NCBI RefSeq assembly: GCF_900114445.1
Contig: NZ_FOTB01000005.1
Coordinates: 62,001-126,000 of the forward strand
DNA: 64,000 nt
Direction: 5' to 3'
Source: Salinicoccus halodurans
Lineage (GTDB): Bacteria > Bacillota > Bacilli > Staphylococcales > Salinicoccaceae
The position numbers were made by a program, and so were the translations under genes. Each line of letters opens with the position of its first letter. The stretch's first letter is position 1. The notes beneath the pieces are model-generated. The model saw nothing but the letters and a program-made list of their open reading frames with translations. It searched no databases and was not told where the DNA came from. Positions 35,150-43,710 of the stretch are shown here, in pieces.

Positions 35150-36301
35150 ATGTTGCAGGAACCGATAGTTGCTACAGTCATACTGTTTGCCCTGATCGCT
35201 TTGGGTGAATGTATTTCCATTTATACCAGAGCACGGATTCCGATGCTGATGACGGCAATGCTGGGATTCCTGGTCCTGACATGGATTGGTGTTTTCCCTG
35301 AAAATATACTTGAACTTTCAACACTGCCCGCACTGGGGGCAATACTGATTGGACCGTTGATTGTACATATGGGCACATTGATGCGTTTCAGAATATTGAA
35401 GAAACAGTGGAGGGCGGTTGTCATTGCGCTGTCCGGTCTGGCGGGGGCGCTTGCGCTGATTTTAAGTCTTGTTACTTTGATATATGATTTCCCGACAGCC
35501 GCAAGTGGTATCGGTCCTGTCTCGGGCGGGGTCGTTGCGCTTCTGATCACCAATGAAAAGCTGACAGAACTCGGTCTTACGAGCCTGATTGTGGTGCCTG
35601 TCCTGGTCCAGTCATTCCAGGGAGTCATCGGAATGCCGCTTGCAGCCGCATTCATGAAAAAATACGGCCGCAGGTTTATGGCTGAAGGCAAAGAAGCGGG
35701 CAGCATCCCGTTTGATGATGAAACAGATGTTGCACCGGTGAGATTCAGCCTGATGAAAAACAATACGATCAAATTGTTCGCCATATTCGTTCTTGCTGCA
35801 GCGGGTGTCATGCTCGGCAGTGTGACAGGTATCCACTATACGCTGTTCTGTCTGCTGTTCGGCATACTGGCTCTGAACACTAATCTTCTGCCGAAAAGTG
35901 CACTGGAATCAGCGAATTCATTCAGTTTCATGATGGTCGCGCTGATTTTCGTAATCATCGGTACGATGGGCGGCATTACACCCCAGGATGTTCTCGATAA
36001 CATTTTAGCGGTGATTCTGATACTGGGCCTCGGGATTTTCGGTATCATGGCCGGCGGTCTGATTGCTTCGAAACTTGTCGGATGGCATCCTTATAAAGGG
36101 ATGCCGGTTGCACTGACAGCACTCATCGGATTCCCGGGGGACTATCTGATCTGTGAAGAGGTGGCCCGCAGTGAGACCGATAATGCTGAAGACGAAGCGA
36201 AACTTTTCCAGGAACTGGTCACGCCGATGCTGATTGGCGGGTTTGTAACAGTGACCGTCGCGTCTGTATTTATTGCTACATTTGTCATGAGTCTCATTTA
36301 A
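35150..36301 (+). CDS. polytopic membrane protein, putative transporter
   Basis: The 383-aa hydrophobic protein has about ten helices. Its layout suggests two related halves, with GPLIVHMGTL in the first and GMPVALTALIGFPGDYLICEEVARS near the end, which recalls GltS/2-hydroxycarboxylate-type carriers. I cannot name the family. ATG 35150 is preferred over ATG 35144 because AAAAGGAG ends at 35140. The amidohydrolase begins 26 bp after its stop, so the two form an operon and the carrier may import the amidohydrolase substrate (inferred). Confidence 0.65.
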   Translation: MLQEPIVATVILFALIALGECISIYTRARIPMLMTAMLGFLVLTWIGVFPENILELSTLPALGAILIGPLIVHMGTLMRFRILKKQWRAVVIALSGLAGALALILSLVTLIYDFPTAASGIGPVSGGVVALLITNEKLTELGLTSLIVVPVLVQSFQGVIGMPLAAAFMKKYGRRFMAEGKEAGSIPFDDETDVAPVRFSLMKNNTIKLFAIFVLAAAGVMLGSVTGIHYTLFCLLFGILALNTNLLPKSALESANSFSFMMVALIFVIIGTMGGITPQDVLDNILAVILILGLGIFGIMAGGLIASKLVGWHPYKGMPVALTALIGFPGDYLICEEVARSETDNAEDEAKLFQELVTPMLIGGFVTVTVASVFIATFVMSLI

Positions 36302-36327
36302 TTCATTAAAAAATAGGAGTGTTTATA

Positions 36328-37557
36328 TTGGGTAAACTGCTTATCAAAAATGTCAATCTGATCGATGGAACAGGATCCGATGTTGTAACAAATACGAATG
36401 TGCTTGTCGAAGATGGCAAATTCAGTGAAATCGATTCTGATCAAGCGCAGCCGGAAAATGCCGAGGTGCTTGATGGGAAGGGACAGTACATGCTTCCCGG
36501 CATGATCGATGCCCACGTGCATATGATGACGGAATTCAAACCATTGGAACAAAGGCTTACAACACCATTTTCATACAATTTCTATGCTGCCACAGAATAC
36601 CTGAACCGGACATTGAATGCCGGCGTGACCTCTGTCAGAGATGCACTCGGCAGTGATCTTGGACTTAAAAAAGCGATTGATGACGGGCTCGTTGCAGGGC
36701 CAAGAATGCAGATTAGTGTGAATGCCCTCACGATTACGGGCGGCCACGGCGACGGCTATAACTATTCAGGCGTCGTCACTGATCTGATTCAGGCCCATCC
36801 GGGCATGCCCCATGGTGTATGTGACGGTGTCGAGGAAGTGCGCAAGAAGACGCGGGAGATGCTCAGAGCCGGAGCCGATGTAATCAAAGTCCATGCGACC
36901 GGCGGTGTTTCCAGTCCGACAGACCATCCTAAATTCACACAGTTTTCATTGGAAGAACTCAAAGTGATCGTAGAAGAGGCAAGATTCAGGAATGGTGTCA
37001 AAGTCATGGCGCATGCCCAGGGCCTGGAAGGGATCAGACAATGTGTGGAAGCGGGCATCCATTCGATTGAGCATGGCATTTTCCTCGATGATGAAGTGTG
37101 CGGACAGATGAAAGATCAGGGTACTTATCTGGTTCCGACACTCCTTGCACCGGTTTCAGTCCTCGAGTTTTCAAAAGAGCTCGGCATGCCCCAGACTGCG
37201 GTCGATAAATCCAAAGAGGTGCTGGAATACCACAAGGAAAGCTTCACCAGAGCGTACAAGGCGGGTGTGAAAATTGCCATGGGTACAGATGCCGGCGTGT
37301 TTAAACACGGGACGAACCTTAGAGAACTCGAACTAATGGTCGAATGCGGCATGACTCCGATGGATGCCATTGTGGCATCTACGAAAACTTCTGCGGAATG
37401 CCTGGGCTATACAGATATTGGATTGGTCAAAGAAGGTTATGTAGCTGACTTTATCCTTTCACGCGAAAACCCGCTGGAAAATATCGGTGCACTGAAAGAT
37501 CACGATAATATCCAGGTTGTCGCGAAAGATGGCGTCATCCATAAAAATATCATTTAA
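36328..37557 (+). CDS. amidohydrolase-family enzyme (Xaa-Pro dipeptidase / imidazolonepropionase-like)
   Basis: The 409-aa metal-dependent hydrolase begins LLIKNVNLIDGTGSD and has MLPGMIDAHVHM (metal-binding HxH, about residue 60). ADVIKVHATGGVSSP supplies the bridging lysine region, VMAHAQGLEGI and SIEHGIFLDD the two further histidines, and MGTDAGVFKHGTNLREL the metal-binding aspartate. It resembles the Sgx9260/prolidase clade of amidohydrolases. TTG 36328 is chosen from AGGAG 8 nt ahead, rather than GTG 36319, which overlaps the site. It is second in an operon with the membrane protein. The substrate is probably a blocked dipeptide, but this is not shown. Confidence 0.85.
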   Translation: MGKLLIKNVNLIDGTGSDVVTNTNVLVEDGKFSEIDSDQAQPENAEVLDGKGQYMLPGMIDAHVHMMTEFKPLEQRLTTPFSYNFYAATEYLNRTLNAGVTSVRDALGSDLGLKKAIDDGLVAGPRMQISVNALTITGGHGDGYNYSGVVTDLIQAHPGMPHGVCDGVEEVRKKTREMLRAGADVIKVHATGGVSSPTDHPKFTQFSLEELKVIVEEARFRNGVKVMAHAQGLEGIRQCVEAGIHSIEHGIFLDDEVCGQMKDQGTYLVPTLLAPVSVLEFSKELGMPQTAVDKSKEVLEYHKESFTRAYKAGVKIAMGTDAGVFKHGTNLRELELMVECGMTPMDAIVASTKTSAECLGYTDIGLVKEGYVADFILSRENPLENIGALKDHDNIQVVAKDGVIHKNII

Positions 37558-37566
37558 TTAACTGTA

Positions 37567-37608
37567 AAGAACAGAGGCGGTATACCGCCTCTGTTCTTCT
37601 CTTTTTCA
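37567..37608 (+). terminator. intrinsic terminator
   Basis: AAGAACAGAGGCGG and CCGCCTCTGTTCTT form a perfect 14-bp stem with a TATA loop, followed by CTCTTTTTC. Confidence 0.85.
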
Positions 37609-37701
37609 ACCTGGTCAAAGTCTGATTTGAATAATAAATATGTATTGGGTTTATCTCTAAGAAGTAAGGAAAAATATTTAATAGAAAAAAGGAGGAATAT
37701 C

Positions 37702-37962
37702 ATGAAAGCATTGGATATGATAGCTTTGGCACTGGTAATTATTGGTGGTTTAAACTGGCTTCTTGTAGGGCTTTTTGAATTCGACCTCGTTGCTTCCATC
37801 TTTGGAGGACAGGATGCCATCCTTTCAAAAATCATCTATATTCTTGTAGGTCTGTCTGCGCTGTACTCCCTGAAGTTCTTTGCATATATCAATAACTATT
37901 ATGATGCAAGGATAGTAAGAGATGATAAGCGAAGACCAGAAACAGAACATGATGTGAGATAA
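37702..37962 (+). CDS. DUF378-family membrane protein (YuzA-like)
   Basis: The 86-aa protein has two or three hydrophobic segments and the DUF378 signature ALVIIGGLNWLLVGLFEFDLVASIFGG (first 30 residues, shortened here), then IYILVGLSALYSL. The function is unknown. AAAAGGAGGAATATC before ATG 37702 fixes the start; the open frame upstream lies in the promoter region. It has a charged C-terminal tail and its own terminator downstream. Confidence 0.82.
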   Translation: MKALDMIALALVIIGGLNWLLVGLFEFDLVASIFGGQDAILSKIIYILVGLSALYSLKFFAYINNYYDARIVRDDKRRPETEHDVR

Positions 37963-38035
37963 TCAGCAAAGAGCAAGTCAGTTGGAAGAGGATGGAAATA
38001 TCGCATATTTTAAATAACGTGACTACCGAATCAGG

Positions 38036-38062
38036 AAAGGCCAATCGCAGATTGGCTTTTTT
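38036..38062 (+). terminator. intrinsic terminator
   Basis: GCCAATC and GATTGGC form the stem around GCA, followed by six T residues. Nothing else is seen from 37963 to 38185. Confidence 0.8.
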
Positions 38063-38185
38063 ATATTGCTGGAAATGATGAATTTTTTTAGTTGCTAGTT
38101 TTATCCGACTGTTCTAAACACTCAATTTCTCTTCTTGATTCCCCGTCTCTGCTATAATGAAAGTATTAAAATGTAGGAGAAAATT

Positions 38186-39076
38186 ATGAAAAAGGCAGTA
38201 GTTATCCTCAATAAAAAATCAGGCAGGAAAAAGAAACATCCGGTGGAATATCAGATTATTGAACAGCTGACGGGCCTCGGCTATGAGGCGGAGATTTTAT
38301 ACACGCCTTCCACAGGTGCCAGAACCCTTGCTTTGCAGAATGCGAAAGAGTGTGACCTGATCGTCTCGGTCGGCGGTGACGGAACAATCGGTGAAATTAT
38401 AGGCGGTATCACAGAGAGTGGCGGGAATCCGCTTCTTACCATACTGCCGGCCGGAACTGTGAATGATTATGCCCGTACACTCGGCCTCCCTCTGGATTTC
38501 GAAGAAGCGGTCGAAGCGCTCTCCCGGCCACAAAAAATCGTTGAAGCGGATGCAGTCGAGTACAATGGTAAATATGCCGGATATCTAATTGCTTTGGGTG
38601 ATTTCATGGAATCATTCACCAGGGTAAGGTCGGAGACGAAAAACCGGTATGGCACCCTTGCCTATTTATATAAAGGCATCCGGGGACTCATGTCCATGAA
38701 ACCCTATGATATTAAAATCGAAACGGAAGAGGAACAGATAACCGCTTCCTCCCTTGCAACGATTGTTGCGAATGCATCATCTGTCGGCAGTTTCAGCAGG
38801 CTGCTCCCGGATGCGGCACTGGATGATGGAGCGCTCCATGTGCTCAACATCAAAGATTCCAATACAAAGGACATTCTGGAAATTATCTGGCTGGCGATGA
38901 AGGGCAGAATTGCGGAGCACAAAAATGTACGGTATATAAAAAGCAGGCAGTTGAAAATTACGGCAGACAGGCTTGAAGTGATGAATGTCGACGGAGATGC
39001 CCATCCTTTTGGGCCGCTCGGTATAAAGCTGGTTCCGGGACGGATCAGGATCAGCATCCCGGAGAAAAGCCGCTGA
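38186..39076 (+). CDS. diacylglycerol/lipid kinase family protein (DgkB/YegS type)
   Basis: The 296-aa soluble lipid kinase has the nucleotide-binding VSVGGDGTIGEIIGG (GGDGT at about residue 64) and the conserved LPAGTVNDYARTLGLP. Late in the protein it has LPDAALDDGALHVL, typical of the DAGK catalytic fold. Such enzymes phosphorylate diacylglycerol or a related lipid and return it to phospholipid synthesis. TAGGAGAAAATT precedes ATG 38186. It is followed on the same strand by a YitT-family gene 90 bp away. Confidence 0.88.
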   Translation: MKKAVVILNKKSGRKKKHPVEYQIIEQLTGLGYEAEILYTPSTGARTLALQNAKECDLIVSVGGDGTIGEIIGGITESGGNPLLTILPAGTVNDYARTLGLPLDFEEAVEALSRPQKIVEADAVEYNGKYAGYLIALGDFMESFTRVRSETKNRYGTLAYLYKGIRGLMSMKPYDIKIETEEEQITASSLATIVANASSVGSFSRLLPDAALDDGALHVLNIKDSNTKDILEIIWLAMKGRIAEHKNVRYIKSRQLKITADRLEVMNVDGDAHPFGPLGIKLVPGRIRISIPEKSR

Positions 39077-39166
39077 TGGAAAAAGCCAGGCCGGCATATT
39101 GAAATATTTCCCTTTTTGATTTATCATATATCGGGTGGCATAAACGCGCAGAAGGAGGAATATATT

Positions 39167-40060
39167 GTGAAAATCAGAGAAAGACTTAAAAAAATAAACT
39201 TTGACAAAAGAAAATTGACCATCAGCCCGACGATCACCCTGCAGACATTGATCAACCTGGCTACCGTCATATTTGGCTCCTTCATATTTTCCATTGGAGT
39301 CAATACATTCATGATCGCAGGGAATTTGGGTGAAGGCGGAGTCACTGGTCTCGCAATTATACTCCTTTATGCATTCGACATATCACCGGCAATATCAACA
39401 TTCATACTTAACGCAATTTTATTGGCGGTAGGTTTTAAATTTTTAAGTAAACGTTCGATGTACTATACGATACTTGTCGTATTCCTGATGTCATTCTTCC
39501 TGTGGTTCACAGAGACGTGGCACATACAGACGGATGAAATCCTGGTCAATACCGTATTCGGCGGCCTGTTTGTGGGACTGGGCATCGGACTTATCATCAG
39601 AGTAGGGGCGACTACGGCAGGGACGACGATTCTGGCGCAGCTTGCCAACAAATATCTGGATGTCAACGTCTCCTACGCGCTTTTATTCTTCGATATGATC
39701 GTCATCACCATCGGACTTACCGTAATGACGATAGAACAGGTGCTGCTCACAGTCATCGCACTATATATCGCGACGAAAGTCATGGACTTCATCATCGAAG
39801 GCATGAATCCGAAAAAGGCAATCACCATCATTTCGCAACATCCGGAACTGCTGGGTAAAATGATTAACAGCGAAATCGGCCGCGGTGTTACAACGATGAA
39901 CGGCAAAGGGTTCTATACGAAAGAGGATAAGGACATCCTTTACGTAGTAATCAATAAATCCCAGCTCACCAGGATAAAACGTCTCATTAAAAAATATGAT
40001 GACAGTGCCTTCGTCGTCGTACACGACGTCAACAGCGTCCTTGGAAACTATTTTATATAA
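39167..40060 (+). CDS. YitT-family membrane protein
   Basis: The 297-aa protein has five or six helices over about residues 20-190, with the family pattern GVNTFMIAGNLGEGGVTGLA and RVGATTAGTTILAQ. A C-terminal DUF2179 cytoplasmic domain (about 200-290) ends in VVINKSQLTRIKRLIK and VVVHDVNSVLG. The transported substrate is unknown. GTG 39167 is chosen from AAGGAGG (39152-39158), 8 nt ahead; the frame upstream lacks a site. Confidence 0.88.
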   Translation: MKIRERLKKINFDKRKLTISPTITLQTLINLATVIFGSFIFSIGVNTFMIAGNLGEGGVTGLAIILLYAFDISPAISTFILNAILLAVGFKFLSKRSMYYTILVVFLMSFFLWFTETWHIQTDEILVNTVFGGLFVGLGIGLIIRVGATTAGTTILAQLANKYLDVNVSYALLFFDMIVITIGLTVMTIEQVLLTVIALYIATKVMDFIIEGMNPKKAITIISQHPELLGKMINSEIGRGVTTMNGKGFYTKEDKDILYVVINKSQLTRIKRLIKKYDDSAFVVVHDVNSVLGNYFI

Positions 40061-40067
40061 TATGAAC

Positions 40068-40101
40068 GGATTGGAAGTTTTATGCTTCCAATCCTTTTTT
40101 T
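40068..40101 (+). terminator. intrinsic terminator of the yitT-like gene
   Basis: GGATTGGAAG and CTTCCAATCC form a perfect 10-bp stem, followed by seven T residues. Confidence 0.88.
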
Positions 40102-40117
40102 ATGGGTAGAATAGTAA

Positions 40118-40146
40118 TATTACAAAAATATTACGGATGATATAAT
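40118..40146 (+). promoter_or_regulatory. direct-repeat box and promoter of lipoprotein 1
   Basis: TATTAC-N5-TATTAC (40118-40134) lies 6 bp before an extended -10, TGATATAAT (TATAAT 40141-40146). Hexamers repeated every 11 bp are the usual target of OmpR-family regulators such as WalR. A related box precedes the paralogous gene. Confidence 0.5.
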
Positions 40147-40182
40147 ATTCTGAAAAATATTTATGATGGATGGTGGAATTTT

Positions 40183-41256
40183 ATGAAAAGGATATGGACT
40201 GTAACATTTGCCGGATTGTTGTTTTTAACAGCGTGCAACGGCGGCGGAGAGGAAGAGAGTACGGAAGAAGAGACGATGGAAGAATCCTCTGAAGAGGAGA
40301 CGGTCGAAGAAGAGTCGGCGGGAACCACTGATGAAGAATCGGAAGAAAGCAGTGAGGAAGGTTCCGGCAATGCCACAACCGTAGAGGCGGAAGAAGATTC
40401 GCTTGAGGAAAGCGATGAAGCAGAATCGGCTTCATCTGATGATAGGACGGAAGATCTGACAGAAGGGGAAATGGACGAAGTAAATCCGGATGATGCATAT
40501 GATATTGATGAAGATAAGGTCAGGATGGTTGAAAATGCCACGGAAACCGATAATACTGTCGATGATGTCCTTAAAGCACCTTCAGAAATAACTTCCTATA
40601 TACAGGATACTTCAATCATCATTGAGGTCACTGAAGGGGAGCAGATCGTGAACCAGTCCTTCCAGGGAATCACAGCGGAAATCGATGAAGCTGACGGAAA
40701 TCTGGAAGTTGCTTCCGACTATTTCGATGAAAATTTCCAGATTATCCAGCCACATGGCTACGGTAACAGCGGGACCGGTGAGCTGTTCATGTATACAGGA
40801 GCAGGATGGGAGGACTATTCAGCTCAGTATGAAGCTGAAGAACTGATATATGGCACTTATTCCAATCTCCATAAAATCATCGGACAGATGCCGGATTCAC
40901 TTCAAGTGCTGGAGGAGGGGGATTATGACATCCTCTATTACACCGGTAATGATGATGTCGTCCATCAGCTCTATCAGGATAATTTCAAAGTGGAATTTAC
41001 AGGAGCGAACATGGATGAACTCGAAATGGGCCTGGTGGCATTCATCAATAAAGAATCCGGAGACCTCGAGAGTGCCAATCTGATTGCAACAGCACCGGGA
41101 CTGCAGAATCCGGAACAGACTCTCACTATAGAAATCATCCTGAACTATCAGGAATACGGCTTATTTGACGAAGGTACGGAAATCAAGAAACCGAATCCGG
41201 ATGACATAGCAGCACCTTCTACAGAAGATGAAGGCATAGAAGGATCGGTGGAATAA
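40183..41256 (+). CDS. acidic lipoprotein 1 (DUF6612-like fold suspected)
   Basis: The 357-aa protein has a lipoprotein signal peptide ending LFLTAC (lipid-modified Cys about 18). A very acidic, low-complexity Glu/Ser linker follows (about 23-110), then a folded domain with two similar halves (YDIDEDKVRMVENATETDN, and later QVLEEGDYDILYYTGNDD). The fold resembles LolA/LppX-like or DUF6612 lipoproteins, which hold hydrophobic ligands outside the membrane; this is a guess from layout. It is paralogous to the next gene, and the last 14 residues are almost the same (STEDEGIEGSVE). Confidence 0.8.
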   Translation: MKRIWTVTFAGLLFLTACNGGGEEESTEEETMEESSEEETVEEESAGTTDEESEESSEEGSGNATTVEAEEDSLEESDEAESASSDDRTEDLTEGEMDEVNPDDAYDIDEDKVRMVENATETDNTVDDVLKAPSEITSYIQDTSIIIEVTEGEQIVNQSFQGITAEIDEADGNLEVASDYFDENFQIIQPHGYGNSGTGELFMYTGAGWEDYSAQYEAEELIYGTYSNLHKIIGQMPDSLQVLEEGDYDILYYTGNDDVVHQLYQDNFKVEFTGANMDELEMGLVAFINKESGDLESANLIATAPGLQNPEQTLTIEIILNYQEYGLFDEGTEIKKPNPDDIAAPSTEDEGIEGSVE

Positions 41257-41275
41257 AAGACCGGCAAAAACTTGA

Positions 41276-41315
41276 ACAGGGCGGGAATCGCGATTGATTC
41301 CCGCCCTGTATTTTT
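41276..41315 (+). terminator. intrinsic terminator of lipoprotein 1
   Basis: ACAGGGCGGGAATC and GATTCCCGCCCTGT form a 14-bp stem around GCGATT, followed by ATTTTT. Confidence 0.9.
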
Positions 41316-41421
41316 AATGTGACAAAAAACAACATAATGATTTATTGTTTTTCATTCTTTGGGGAGAGCAAATCCACTGTCTGCATTTAAAATGTTTGCC
41401 TTGCCCATCCTTTTTGTAAAA

Positions 41422-41452
41422 TGTTACAGAAATATCACGATAATGTTACAAT
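41422..41452 (+). promoter_or_regulatory. direct-repeat box and promoter of lipoprotein 2
   Basis: TGTTAC-N5-TATCAC (41422-41438) matches the box before lipoprotein 1 at most positions and is followed by an extended -10, TGTTACAAT (TACAAT 41447-41452). The rest of 41316-41421 shows nothing recognisable. Confidence 0.45.
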
Positions 41453-41495
41453 GATATGTAGAATATCATATTTATATTTGGGTGGGTGGACTAAT

Positions 41496-42518
41496 ATGAA
41501 AAAATTATTATCGGCCACGCTGGTTAGCGCATTGTTTTTAGCAGCGTGCAGCGACGGGGAAGAGAACACAGAAGAAAGCACGGAAGAGGCCACTGCTGAA
41601 GAGGCAGCCACTGAAGAATCTTCAGAAGAGAGCACAGAGGAAGAAAGTACAGAAGAAGAATCCGGTGAAGGTGCAGAATCAGATGCTGATGCTGCGTCAG
41701 ATGAAGGGTCTTCCGAAGATCTGGCGGAAGCGGAAATCGATGAAGAAGATATGAAGTCGGCCTATGATCTCGGCGAGGATAAAGCCGACATGATTGACAG
41801 TGCAACGGAAACTGATCAATCCGTCGAAGATGTGCTCCAGGCACCGTCAGAAGTCACATCATATCAGCAGGAGACTGCAATCATGATCGAAGTCACTGAG
41901 GGCGAGCAGGTCCTGGACGAAGCATTTACAGGGAACAGGGCGCAGATTGATGAGACTGAGGGAACATTGGAAGTTGCTTCGGATTATATAGATGAAAGTT
42001 TCAATGTGACTTATCCGCATGGTTATGCCAACAGTGAGACAGGCGAAGTGATTCTTAATACAGACCGGGGCTGGACGGACTATTCCGCTCAATATGGTCC
42101 TGAAGAACTGGTATATGGCACTTATTCCACAGTATATGAAATCATTGAACAGATGCCGGAGTCACTGCAGGTGAAAGAAGCGGGGAACTATGACCTTCTG
42201 TACTACACCGGTGATGATGAGAAAGTTCATCAGCTTTATCAGAAGTATTTCCAGGTGGAATTTACAGGTGCAAACATGGAAGAGCTTGAGACCGGCTTTG
42301 TAGCATTCATCAACAAAGAATCCAGTGAACTCGAAAGTGTGAATCTGATCGCTTCTGCACCAGGAGAGCAGAATCCACAGCAGAAAATTAAAGTCGAAAT
42401 CATCCTGAATTACTCAGATTATGGTGCATTTGACGATACAGAAATCAAAAAGCCGAATCCGGATGAAATCGTCAGCCCTTCAACAGAAGATGAAGGCATA
42501 GAAGGATCTGTTGAATAA
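41496..42518 (+). CDS. acidic lipoprotein 2, paralogue of lipoprotein 1
   Basis: The 340-aa protein has a signal peptide ending LFLAAC (Cys about 18), an acidic Glu/Ser/Ala linker to about residue 90, and then the same domain as its upstream neighbour: YDLGEDKADMIDSATETDQ, APSEVTSYQQETAIMIEV, QVKEAGNYDLLYYTGDD and STEDEGIEGSVE. GGTGGGTGG precedes ATG 41496. Strong conservation of the folded part with a variable linker indicates a tandem duplication that included the 3' terminator. It is probably displayed on the outer face of the membrane. Confidence 0.82.
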   Translation: MKKLLSATLVSALFLAACSDGEENTEESTEEATAEEAATEESSEESTEEESTEEESGEGAESDADAASDEGSSEDLAEAEIDEEDMKSAYDLGEDKADMIDSATETDQSVEDVLQAPSEVTSYQQETAIMIEVTEGEQVLDEAFTGNRAQIDETEGTLEVASDYIDESFNVTYPHGYANSETGEVILNTDRGWTDYSAQYGPEELVYGTYSTVYEIIEQMPESLQVKEAGNYDLLYYTGDDEKVHQLYQKYFQVEFTGANMEELETGFVAFINKESSELESVNLIASAPGEQNPQQKIKVEIILNYSDYGAFDDTEIKKPNPDEIVSPSTEDEGIEGSVE

Positions 42519-42537
42519 AAGACCGGCAAAAACTTGA

Positions 42538-42576
42538 ACAGGGCGGGAATCAATCGCGATTCCCGCCCTGTTTTTC
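42538..42576 (+). terminator. intrinsic terminator of lipoprotein 2
   Basis: ACAGGGCGGGAATC and GATTCCCGCCCTGT flank AATCGC, followed by TTTTTC. The loop is the reverse complement of the one in the first terminator. Confidence 0.9.
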
Positions 42577-42633
42577 TGTTTTGGGGTGACGATGTCTAGT
42601 ATGAGGAATGATGCGGCTTCATCAGGCAGACCC

Positions 42634-43074
42634 TCACATTTCGTTTTCTTCCTCATCCTTTTTCATCAGATATATGGTTTGTTCCCCAGTCTCGGCAATG
42701 ATTTCAAACCCTTTATAGATGAGCCAGTTTTTGGTGAATGAATTGCCAGGTGCCGCATCCATCATCAGGAATATTTCATCCACTTCAGAAACTTCATTTA
42801 TATATGTGTTCATCAATTTTGAAGCGAGACCTTTGGTCTTGTATTCCGGATGGACGATAAGGTCTGAAATATACTGGGTGAAATTCTGATCTCCGGAAGA
42901 ACGGATGATGCCGACCATCCGGGCCTCATCCCATGCTGTGATGACATGATCCGAAGAGAGGACCGCATCAAACAGTGCATCCAGTCTGTTTTCGTAAGAG
43001 CTGTACCCTTTGCTCAAGTATAAACCATTGATATCATTAGAATTGAAACTTCTGTCTTTTCTTAGTTTCATCAT
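42634..43074 (-). CDS. GNAT-family N-acetyltransferase
   Basis: The 146-aa single GNAT domain has YISDLIVHPEYKTKGLASKLMNTYI (about residues 72-96), the acetyl-CoA-binding motif with the Gln/Arg position altered to K-T-K-G. The C-terminal KNWLIYKGFEIIAE is the usual motif B. ATG 43074 is chosen because AAAGGA lies 7 nt ahead; the longer frame has no site. The substrate is unknown. Confidence 0.8.
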   Translation of the reverse strand: MMKLRKDRSFNSNDINGLYLSKGYSSYENRLDALFDAVLSSDHVITAWDEARMVGIIRSSGDQNFTQYISDLIVHPEYKTKGLASKLMNTYINEVSEVDEIFLMMDAAPGNSFTKNWLIYKGFEIIAETGEQTIYLMKKDEEENEM

Positions 43075-43254
43075 TCTGTCATCCTTTTTAAAATCATGAT
43101 AATCGAGAGCATGGATAAAAGAAAGCAAAATGTGCTGAGAATATCCGTGCGATATTTTAAAGCAGAGAAATAGCCAAAGTGATTGTCGAGACCCGGGAAA
43201 ATGATATGATTGTTACAGACTATCCAACTACTTTGAAGGAAGAGTGATTTTCAA

Positions 43255-43692
43255 ATGGAACTTTACAGATATGACAGACAGATGAAAGCTTCGCCTGAAG
43301 AAATATTCGATGTGGTCAATGATGATGAAAAACTGAAGCAGTGGAGCCCCATATTCGAGGGCAATGAATATTTCACAGAGGAACATCGGGCTAAGGGGAC
43401 CAAATTCAGAACAAAGTTGAAAGTGTTGAATAAAACCTATCAGTTCCGTTCGCAAATCACAGAGTACGAAGAGAATCGCCATGTAAAAGTAAGGACGACT
43501 TTAAGACAGGGCATCATCACTTCCGAGTTCCAGCTTGCTCCGGCAAGCAATGATGAAACACAGGTGACTGTGACGAGTAATTTTGAAGGTGCCGGCAGGA
43601 AGTATAATCTGATTTTAAAAGGTGCCAAACCTGTAATAAAAAAAGTGCTCGACAGCCAGGTGAATAAGCTGGAGCAGCTGGCTGTCAAATAA
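43255..43692 (+). CDS. SRPBCC-family (START-like) protein
   Basis: The 145-aa protein has the polyketide-cyclase/START-like helix-grip plan. The N-terminal strand is followed by SPEEIFDVVNDDEKLKQWSP, a beta-rich middle with KFRTKLKVLNKTYQFRSQITEY, and a long C-terminal helix (KPVIKKVLDSQVNKLEQLA). Such proteins bind small hydrophobic ligands or act in stress responses. GAAGGAAGAG precedes ATG 43255. The nitrilase-family gene follows 18 bp downstream, so they are likely co-transcribed. Confidence 0.8.
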   Translation: MELYRYDRQMKASPEEIFDVVNDDEKLKQWSPIFEGNEYFTEEHRAKGTKFRTKLKVLNKTYQFRSQITEYEENRHVKVRTTLRQGIITSEFQLAPASNDETQVTVTSNFEGAGRKYNLILKGAKPVIKKVLDSQVNKLEQLAVK

Positions 43693-43710
43693 CCGAAAAT
43701 GGGGGTGTAT

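Noticed and set aside
37645-37680. Sigma-B promoter before the DUF378 gene
   Set aside because: GTTTAT is found, but the downstream element GGAAAA is a poor match to GGGTAT.
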